Positions 35,345 to 41,887 of a DNA stretch of 41,887 nt are shown here, piece after piece. The stretch's first letter is position 1. Each line of letters begins with the position of its first letter. The translations under genes were made by a program, and so were the position numbers. Source of the DNA: Bacteroidales bacterium (GTDB lineage Bacteria; Bacteroidota; Bacteroidia; Bacteroidales; VadinHA17); contig JANTHB010000026.1 of assembly GCA_024762655.1 (NCBI GenBank), forward strand, positions 1-41,887. The letters are read 5' to 3'. Under the pieces are notes generated by a model that saw only the letters and a list, made by a program, of their open reading frames with translations, did no database searches and was not told where the DNA came from.

Positions 35345-35581
35345 CTATTTCGGAACGACAATGGATTTCATCTGTTTTGTTTTTTCCCCAAAGCAGTGGA
35401 TTCCTAAGTCGGGATTTACCCGGTACCCGACCGCAAGCACGTGCGTAATAGAATAGAAGATTTTTTCGAAATCTCTATTGTGCGATCCGGGATTAACGCA
35501 AAAGGTTTTAAAACAAAATAAGGGATTCTGACCGGGAGTGTCCTCCATCAACTTGATCCCTTCCTGCCCTCCTCCGGCCAT
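35345..35581 (-). CDS. Hypothetical small ORF (78 aa)
   Basis: ORF starting 5 bp after the endonuclease I stop in the same direction; no recognised domain. Confidence 0.25.
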   Translation of the reverse strand: MAGGGQEGIKLMEDTPGQNPLFCFKTFCVNPGSHNRDFEKIFYSITHVLAVGYRVNPDLGIHCFGEKTKQMKSIVVPK

Positions 35582-35586
35582 CCGGC

Positions 35587-36627
35587 CTATTTCCGCACTG
35601 TCAGTTTTCTCGTTGCCACTTTCTTGCCGGACGGGTCTTTAATGATCAGGATATATATTCCACTGGCCACCGAGGGATTCAACTGCAAAAGGCTCTCTTT
35701 CGTGTACAGGATTTCTGTGCCGGTAATATTGAGGAGGGAAATGGTATAGTCGGCGGGTTTGTCAATATATATATGATTTTTTGCCGGGTTGGGATACACT
35801 GCGAAAGGGAACTTTTCCGATGAGGAAGTGACCGTACTGGGACTACCCCATATGCTGACAGCATATTCGGGATGATCAATAAAAGGATTCCGGTTATGCT
35901 GGTAACTGTACACCACTTCGTTTCTGTGTCGTTCCAGGTCATCCACCGGATCTTCTTCATTCCATTTCAATAAAGTACTCAGTTTGGCATGAACCGCTTC
36001 TTTGGTTCTGTTATCTGCCGGCAAATAATCAATCATCTCCAGATCAGGCTCTCCGTTCTCTCCTTCGTACCGGGTAGCCATATAGAAGATCATTCTCGAC
36101 ACGTCCCCTTTTACCTCGTTGCGGGGCTGCCATACCCAGGCCGTACTGCTGGTATAGCATCCGGTGGCCACCCCATTGTCGTAATAGGGTTCGGTACAGT
36201 CGTCGAACCATCGGTTGTTTCTGGCACTGTTCACGGAAATATCGGCAGGCCGCAGGTGGTGAACATCGGTTCCGGGACCTTGTGCCGTACCAAAATCACC
36301 CCGGGATTTGGCCCAGATATGCTCCCGGTTCCAGCCACTGCCCCCGTTGTATTCCTGGGCAGCATTTACCGACCATCCCGTATAAAAAAGAATTACATTG
36401 TCAGGATTGGCTGTGTCACGATCTGTTTCTTTCAGAATATCCCACACATCCGTTGAACTGCCGGAATAGGGATACTCGGTGTGCCCTTTGATAATGTTGT
36501 ACAAAGCACTCTTCAGATTTTCACCCGTAAGCCCATCTGCAGCAGCATAATACCCGTCCGGGATTTGTGCCGTCAGGATAACCCCCGACACCACCCACCA
36601 TAAAAATATCACCGTTCTCTTCATCAA
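35587..36627 (-). CDS. Endonuclease I family nuclease with T9SS C-terminal sorting domain
   Basis: WNREHIWAKSRGDFGTAQGPGTDVHHLRPADISVNSARNNRWFD; C-terminal FAVYPNPAKNHIYI...GIYILIIKDPSGKKVATRKLTVRK. Confidence 0.93.
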   Translation of the reverse strand: MMKRTVIFLWWVVSGVILTAQIPDGYYAAADGLTGENLKSALYNIIKGHTEYPYSGSSTDVWDILKETDRDTANPDNVILFYTGWSVNAAQEYNGGSGWNREHIWAKSRGDFGTAQGPGTDVHHLRPADISVNSARNNRWFDDCTEPYYDNGVATGCYTSSTAWVWQPRNEVKGDVSRMIFYMATRYEGENGEPDLEMIDYLPADNRTKEAVHAKLSTLLKWNEEDPVDDLERHRNEVVYSYQHNRNPFIDHPEYAVSIWGSPSTVTSSSEKFPFAVYPNPAKNHIYIDKPADYTISLLNITGTEILYTKESLLQLNPSVASGIYILIIKDPSGKKVATRKLTVRK

Positions 36628-36717
36628 AAAAAATATTTCGGCGAAGATAGGAAAATAAAATCAATGGGAAGGCAGATCGATATACAGCCGGAGCATTCTT
36701 CTCCTAAACAGGACACA

Positions 36718-37785
36718 TCATTCTTTATAGGATGTCTTTCCTTTCCCTATGGCTTTGCGCAATTTGTCAAAGTTCAACTCATTCTTATAAAAAGTGATAT
36801 TATTGAGCAAATCCATAAGAAAAGTCCCGGCATCTTTATCCCTGCCGGAAACGGAAGGATAAGAGATGCTGAAAAGAAAATCCCCGTAAATAAAGGTCAC
36901 ATAATACGTTTTAACCGCCGGTACGTTGTAAATGGTCACATGGGTAACTTTACCCGGTGTCAGATTCTCGTAATACCAGAATTTCATGGGAAATTTGAGA
37001 GGGGAATATATCCTTTCAAAGCGTACATTCAATTGCGTATGATACAATCTGTTTTGATTATTCGTTTCCCACTTCAGATATTTTTCGATGGCTTCTTTAT
37101 CCCCGGCAGCAAATTGTGTTTTCTTGGTATAATAAAATTCTATCACCTTCCCGTCTTCCATACGGATCAGGGGATAATTATTACACTCCGGATGATCGTC
37201 CAGGAACAGGGTAAAATGGAGATCCGGGAAATTGGCAAAGACGATGGTGCCTTTTGGCATCTCCATGATCCCTTCCGGATCAAAAAAATACTTCCTGAGC
37301 AAACGTGTTGCGACAGGGCTCCCCATATTTTTTGCGATGATCCAGTCTTCGGAAGCACCTTTCTCATCCTTAAAGTATTTATATTTTATGACCCCTCTGT
37401 TACTGTATGCATCCCGGTTTAACGAATCCAGTTCAATGGCGCGGTTAAAGTCTTCCAGGGCGCCTTCATAGTCTCCCAGACCTTTTTTACAGATACCCCG
37501 GCGGTTGTAAGCATCGGAATTGCCCGGATTCAATTTAATAATAAGATCAAAATCTTCCATTGCCCCTTTGAAATCCTTCATCTGTGCTTTGGCATACCCC
37601 CGCAGGGTCAATATCCCGATATCTTTGCTGTTTTTCCGTAGAACCTGATTAAAATATTCTATAGATTCCTGATAACTAAGCTTTTTCAGCTTATCAAGCC
37701 CCACCTTGTATGAATCCCCACTCTGGCCAGGCAAGAGACTGGAACAAAATGAAAGTATGATAAGGATCCCGGCCAATATCTTCAT
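36718..37785 (-). CDS. Exported tetratricopeptide-repeat protein
   Basis: TPRs: ILTLRGYAKAQMKDFKGAMEDFDLIIKLNPGNSDAYNRRGICKKGLGDYEGALEDFNRAIELDSLNRDAYSNRG. Confidence 0.9.
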   Translation of the reverse strand: MKILAGILIILSFCSSLLPGQSGDSYKVGLDKLKKLSYQESIEYFNQVLRKNSKDIGILTLRGYAKAQMKDFKGAMEDFDLIIKLNPGNSDAYNRRGICKKGLGDYEGALEDFNRAIELDSLNRDAYSNRGVIKYKYFKDEKGASEDWIIAKNMGSPVATRLLRKYFFDPEGIMEMPKGTIVFANFPDLHFTLFLDDHPECNNYPLIRMEDGKVIEFYYTKKTQFAAGDKEAIEKYLKWETNNQNRLYHTQLNVRFERIYSPLKFPMKFWYYENLTPGKVTHVTIYNVPAVKTYYVTFIYGDFLFSISYPSVSGRDKDAGTFLMDLLNNITFYKNELNFDKLRKAIGKGKTSYKE

Positions 37786-38071
37786 ATCCTTATGGGAATT
37801 ACATTTTTATATTCTGCTAATTTACCAAGCAGATAAAAATATTCCTAATTTTCCGGCTCTTTTACACTGTTTCCTTTCACTTTTAATCAATATATTCGCC
37901 TTTTGCATTGATATGCCTGCTATTGCCATACGCTTTTCTGTAAGCCTCAAGCATAAGAAAACTCATCATATTGATATAATCTAAACAATATTTTATAATA
38001 TATTAACCGATGTAAAATATCTGATTTCCAATACCGTTAATTTTTATCAATTTTGTAATAACAAATTTTGT

Positions 38072-39931
38072 ATGATCATGAAAAAATCGCGAAAAAGACT
38101 CATTATTGTCCTGGCCCTTTTGCTTATCGTATATTTTGTATTTCAGGACAGGATCTCCGGAACCTGTCAAGTGTATCGACTGGTCACCAAAGTAACGGGG
38201 GTAATCAGCGAGGGAAGTGATCAATACAACCTTAAAATAGGAGCCGGTATCGGTGAGGGGAAAGAAAGAGACACACTGACGGCTGTTTTCTCCCGGCAGG
38301 GAAACCCTCTTTTTACGGCAAATGTTTCTTACAACAAAAGCAGGTATGTCATCCTTCACCGGGGCGACTCCACCAAATTGATTATCAGTGATCCGGGGCT
38401 GGTTATTGCAGGAAAAAGCGATACGGCAGCACATTTTGATGTAGCCGGGTTGCTGGGAGAGATCCTTAAGGATTATCCAGGCACCCATTTCATCCCGGAC
38501 ATGTCCTGGTCGAAAAGAGCAGGGTTTACTGCCTGGCTTTTTCTCAACGGTCGATTTGACCGGCAAAAAATCCACGGACAGAAATATCAAATCATCCGCC
38601 TGGATAACAAGCTTGTGGAGAGTGCTGAATTCCGGATGGGAAACCATGGAAATCACTTCTTTCTGAAGATAAAAAATAAAAAACAGCAGATAGCTCTTTC
38701 TGTCCGTCTGACAAAAGAAGCGCCTCCGGAACCAATGCTCCCTCCGTCCGGGAACCTGAAAAAACTTGTGGTCAACGGGGATGAACTGAATACCTCCATA
38801 TACCGCGGCGCTTTGCGTGCGGGAGGTCTCCTGCTGGAAAACATAAAGCCGCCAAAACCCGACGGGATCGAACGCCGGTGGGGCCAAGGATTGCTAACCT
38901 ACGTCAACGGCAACCGGGTGCTCATTGCAAAAGGAACCCATCGTGAGCTCGGGGAAGCTCACGGAGCCTTGCTGAAACCGGAGATCCGCAAGCTGGTGGA
39001 CGCTACTCTCTACACGATCAACTGGGTTTATACCCTGGAAAAAGGCCATTGGTTTCTGGACGATCTGCGTTCTGCCTATCACAGAGAAGCTCCTTTTATC
39101 CCGGAAAAATACCAGGACGAAATGAAAGGCCTGGCCAGGACCTCCGGCATCAGTCTGGAAGAGATCCGGCTGACCAATGTCTTTCCGGCCCTGTTCCATT
39201 GTTCGGGATTTGCTCTTTTCGGCGATGCTACCGTAAACGGGAAACTCTACCACGGCAGGATCCTCGATTACATCACCGAGCTGGGACTGCAGTACTATCC
39301 GGTCGTAATGATATTCAAACCGGACAGTGGTTATGCTTTTGCCAATGTCAGTTTTGCCGGCTTCATCGGCTCTGTGACAGGGATCAACGAGAAGCAGGTC
39401 ACCTTCGGAGAGATGGGCGGCGGCGGGGAAGGCAACTGGGACGGCATGCCCATGGCTTTCCTGATGCGTGAAGGTATGGAACGTGCCTCTACCCTGGAAG
39501 AAGCACTGACCATCTTCCGTACCACCCCGCGCACCTGTGAATATTACTATGTCATTTCCGACGGCAAGGGCCCTGATGCCCGCGGTCTGGCTACCACCCC
39601 TGAAAAGTTTGAGGTCATCAAACCGGGTCAGTATCATCCGCTCCTGCCCGAGCCCGTGAAAGACGCTGTGTTGATGTCGGCCGGGGACCGTTATAAAAAA
39701 CTCGCGGAACGTGTGAAAGCGGAATATGGCAGGGTTGATGCACAAAAAGCCATCCGTCTGATGGACCGGCCCGTAGCCATGAAAGCAGCCCTGCATGCCG
39801 TTCTGTTCGCTCCGCAAACCCTGGAGTTCTGGGTAGCCAATGCAGGCCCTCACACTCCGGCTCCGATGGAACCCTATACCCATTATAACATGATGGAGTT
39901 GCTGAAAAAACTTGACCAACAGAAACACTGA
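38072..39931 (+). CDS. Membrane-anchored C45-like (acyl-CoA:6-APA acyltransferase/NTN-hydrolase) protein with a long unique N-terminal region
   Basis: N-terminal TM (RLIIVLALLLIVYFVF); from ~residue 290 C45-like: KGTHRELGEAHGALLKPEI, ALFHCSGFALFGDATVNGKLYHGRILDY (Cys at residue 377), EMGGGGEGNWDGMPMAFLMR. Confidence 0.82.
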   Translation: MIMKKSRKRLIIVLALLLIVYFVFQDRISGTCQVYRLVTKVTGVISEGSDQYNLKIGAGIGEGKERDTLTAVFSRQGNPLFTANVSYNKSRYVILHRGDSTKLIISDPGLVIAGKSDTAAHFDVAGLLGEILKDYPGTHFIPDMSWSKRAGFTAWLFLNGRFDRQKIHGQKYQIIRLDNKLVESAEFRMGNHGNHFFLKIKNKKQQIALSVRLTKEAPPEPMLPPSGNLKKLVVNGDELNTSIYRGALRAGGLLLENIKPPKPDGIERRWGQGLLTYVNGNRVLIAKGTHRELGEAHGALLKPEIRKLVDATLYTINWVYTLEKGHWFLDDLRSAYHREAPFIPEKYQDEMKGLARTSGISLEEIRLTNVFPALFHCSGFALFGDATVNGKLYHGRILDYITELGLQYYPVVMIFKPDSGYAFANVSFAGFIGSVTGINEKQVTFGEMGGGGEGNWDGMPMAFLMREGMERASTLEEALTIFRTTPRTCEYYYVISDGKGPDARGLATTPEKFEVIKPGQYHPLLPEPVKDAVLMSAGDRYKKLAERVKAEYGRVDAQKAIRLMDRPVAMKAALHAVLFAPQTLEFWVANAGPHTPAPMEPYTHYNMMELLKKLDQQKH

Positions 39932-39954
39932 GAGGCATAGGCATCAAAAAATAT

Positions 39955-39990
39955 AAATATTTAAATATGTATTTTAATATTTATTTAAAT
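39955..39990. repeat. AT-rich near-palindromic dispersed repeat, copy B
   Basis: AAATATTTAAATATGtaTTTtAATATTTATTTAAAT; 33/36 identical to 7607-7642. Confidence 0.5.
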
Positions 39991-40089
39991 ACATATTTCT
40001 TATCCGCAAGTGAAAATAATAGATTTGATTTTTTTGAACCATTCCGTTTGAAAAGCTGAAAAATAAAGAAATTTCATTATCACACCCCG

Positions 40090-40135
40090 TCAAAAACTTT
40101 CTCTGAAAGTTTTGATCTCATCCTGAAGGAGAGAA
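40090..40135. repeat. Tandem hairpins TCAAAAACTTTC-tct-GAAAGTTTTGA and TCTCaTCCT-ga-AGGAGAGA
   Basis: Direct reading of dyads; related sequences at 7507-7551 and 11870-11914. Confidence 0.5.
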
Positions 40136-40247
40136 AAGCGAACCCTTTGGGCTTTTGATTTAAGAAAATACCGTTGTTTACTCTTTAAGAATTTATTACA
40201 TTTACCCTTGGTATGTAGGCTTTCTTTCATCCATTAATTTTAGACGT

Positions 40248-41459
40248 ATGAGAAATTTCAAGCTTGCTTTGCTCGGAACAGGATTCATCAGTGATTTTTA
40301 TACAGGCACCCTCCATGGCCAGCGCTCCGGGGACCGTGTACATATTGTTTATTCCAGAACGGAGGCGAAGGCCAAAGAGTTTGCCCGGAAATGGGAAATA
40401 CCGGAATGGACGACCGACATACATGAGGCTGTCGGTCATCCTGCCATAGATGCCGTGCTGGTCGGTCTGCCCAATCATAGACATCTTGAAGCGGTAAAAC
40501 TGGCTGCGGAAGCGGGCAGAGCGGTTTTATGCACCAAACCGCTGGGGCGTACTGCGGCGGAAGCCAGGGAAATGCTGGAGGCGGTGGAGCGTGCCGGTGT
40601 ATTTCACGGATATCTGGAAGATCTTGTTTATACTCATAAAACCCTGAAAGCACTTAAGTTCGTCCGTAACGGTGCTCTGGGGGATATCCTCTGGGTGCGG
40701 TCGAGGGAAACACATCCGGGGCCGCACAGCGACTGGTTCTGGAATAAAGAATTATCCGGCGGAGGAGCGATCGTGGATATGGGCTGTCATTGCATTGAGA
40801 TAGGGAGAAACTTCATCGGCAAAGATGTCCGGCCGGTGGAAGTAATGTGCTGGGCAGATACACAGGTAAAGCCCATTGAAGCCGAGGATCACGGGATCGG
40901 ACTGGTGAAGTACGACAACGGAGCCATCGGACAATTTGAGGTCAGCTGGAATTTCAGGGGAGGCATGGATCTGCGTGATGAGGTGAGCGGGACGGACGGC
41001 ACCATCCGTATGGATCATTTTCTGCGCACGGGGTTTGAGATATTTACCGCAACGGGAGAGAGCGGATATGTGGCGGAAAAAGCAGAGTCGCAAACGGGAT
41101 GGTTGTTCCCCGTAGGGGATGAAGTGGGTGCCCTGGGCTATGATAATATGTTTTTGGATATGTTCAACTCGCTGGAAAAAGGAGAAGCCCCCAGGGAAGA
41201 TTTCTATGACGGATATGTTGTTAATGCCATCATTGATGCGGCCTATCGTTCTGCTGCGAGCAAAAAGTGGGAAAAGGTGAATCTGGAGATATGGCGAGGA
41301 CAGAAAAATGCCGGTAAAAGGGATAATCTCACGGAATATGATGAAGGCCATTGGCTGGTTAAAAAAGAAAAGCTTCCGAATGCCGTTGTGAAGCTGATCC
41401 TGAAAGAAAAGAGCACCGGCAAGATCATACAACGGGAAATACGTGCGGAAGATTCTTAA
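40248..41459 (+). CDS. Gfo/Idh/MocA-family oxidoreductase
   Basis: [73 protein letters not shown]. Confidence 0.93.
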   Translation: MRNFKLALLGTGFISDFYTGTLHGQRSGDRVHIVYSRTEAKAKEFARKWEIPEWTTDIHEAVGHPAIDAVLVGLPNHRHLEAVKLAAEAGRAVLCTKPLGRTAAEAREMLEAVERAGVFHGYLEDLVYTHKTLKALKFVRNGALGDILWVRSRETHPGPHSDWFWNKELSGGGAIVDMGCHCIEIGRNFIGKDVRPVEVMCWADTQVKPIEAEDHGIGLVKYDNGAIGQFEVSWNFRGGMDLRDEVSGTDGTIRMDHFLRTGFEIFTATGESGYVAEKAESQTGWLFPVGDEVGALGYDNMFLDMFNSLEKGEAPREDFYDGYVVNAIIDAAYRSAASKKWEKVNLEIWRGQKNAGKRDNLTEYDEGHWLVKKEKLPNAVVKLILKEKSTGKIIQREIRAEDS

Positions 41460-41528
41460 AAGCCTCCCTGCCGGTGGGAGGAGAAGTACAACATTATTTT
41501 TCTTTTTCTTCCGGTATCATTTTTTTTG

Positions 41529-41536
41529 TATTTTTG
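41529..41536 (+). promoter_or_regulatory. Candidate -7 box TATTTTTG upstream of tRNA-Pro
   Basis: TAnnTTTG match 63 bp upstream of the tRNA. Confidence 0.35.
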
Positions 41537-41598
41537 CCCCGCTCTTGCTCATTGTAAGGATGGAAAAGAGGCAGAAAGAAAAGGTTCTTTGTGTTTTA

Positions 41599-41673
41599 CG
41601 GGGTGTAGCGCAGCCCGGTTAGCGCGCGTCGTTCGGGACGACGAGGTCGGGAGTTCGAATCTCCCCACCCCGA
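41599..41673 (+). tRNA. tRNA-Pro (anticodon CGG)
   Basis: Cloverleaf by eye: acceptor CGGGGTG/CACCCCG, anticodon arm CGTCG-TTCGGGA-CGACG, T-arm GGGAG-TTCGAAT-CTCCC, discriminator A; no encoded CCA. Confidence 0.93.
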
Positions 41674-41681
41674 CAATCTTC

Positions 41682-41717
41682 AAAAAGCTGGCACAAAGTG
41701 CCGGCTTTTTCTTTTTT
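41682..41717 (+). terminator. Rho-independent terminator downstream of tRNA-Pro
   Basis: AAAAAGCTGGCAC-aaa-GTGCCGGCTTTTTCTTTTTT. Confidence 0.75.
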
Positions 41718-41735
41718 GTAGCGGTGAAAGCTTGC

Positions 41736-41758
41736 TTTCACAAGCGAAAAAAAAGGAA
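41736..41758. repeat. 23-bp direct repeat TTTCACAAGCGAAAAAAAAGGAA, copy 1
   Basis: Identical to 41865-41887, which runs to the window end. Confidence 0.8.
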
Positions 41759-41864
41759 AAGCCAAAGCTGCCGGAGGCAGCAGCTTTTTGAAGATTGAAT
41801 CGACCCCAAAAGAGATCACGAGCCCGTGGAGCGGGCGAGTAATCTCACCACCCTTTTGTAACCG

Positions 41865-41887
41865 TTTCACAAGCGAAAAAAAAGGAA
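41865..41887. repeat. 23-bp direct repeat TTTCACAAGCGAAAAAAAAGGAA, copy 2
   Basis: Identical to 41736-41758; spacing 129 bp. Confidence 0.8.

Noticed and set aside
36664-37422. 252-aa plus-strand ORF
   Set aside because: Antisense shadow of the TPR gene, which has clear TPR repeats.
38894-39928. 344-aa minus-strand ORF
   Set aside because: Antisense shadow of the C45-like gene.
41526-41798. 90-aa plus-strand ORF over the tRNA
   Set aside because: Reads through tRNA-Pro and its terminator; not a credible protein.
41619-41870. 83-aa minus-strand ORF ending GGEIRTPDLVVPNDAR
   Set aside because: Antisense of tRNA-Pro; this peptide is a familiar spurious translation over tRNA genes.

Overview
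The window is a Bacteroidota-type chromosomal segment. Supporting evidence: GldB, a T9SS-sorted endonuclease, DUF1573 and DUF4369 lipoproteins, and TAnnTTTG-type -7 boxes. From left to right it holds: (i) a glycan-degradation block with no SusC/D in view: truncated GH116 (absent from the ORF track), GH92, GH172/DUF2961, GH3 and an S1 sulfatase; (ii) a 1.1-kb repeat-rich intergenic region (about 6.6-7.7 kb) with two diverged copies of a three-hairpin module; (iii) a LacI-family regulator behind a 22-bp perfect palindrome, followed by a co-directional sugar-acid operon of about 12 kb: SDR (UxuB-like), PPi-type PFK, an inserted AT-rich four-helix-bundle gene, HAD, LarA-family nickel-pincer epimerase/racemase, Gfo/Idh/MocA, PdxB, Gnd, UxaC and transketolase, ending in a strong terminator; (iv) mostly housekeeping genes: TlpA-like lipoprotein, MeaB, DUF1573, a pseudo-peptidase/TolB/barrel protein, half-size TauE, M20 amidohydrolase, a 2[4Fe-4S] ferredoxin missing from the ORF track, GldB, endonuclease I, TPR protein, C45-like NTN hydrolase, Gfo/Idh/MocA; (v) tRNA-Pro(CGG) followed by local direct and inverted repeats at the right edge. 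The strongest candidate for an undescribed system is the operon in (iii). Its gene content suggests glucuronate -> fructuronate -> mannonate -> gluconate (via a LarA-type C2 epimerase) -> 6-phosphogluconate -> pentose phosphate pathway, in place of the usual UxuA/KdgK/KdgA (Ashwell) route. All family calls come from reading motifs by eye; no database searches were run.
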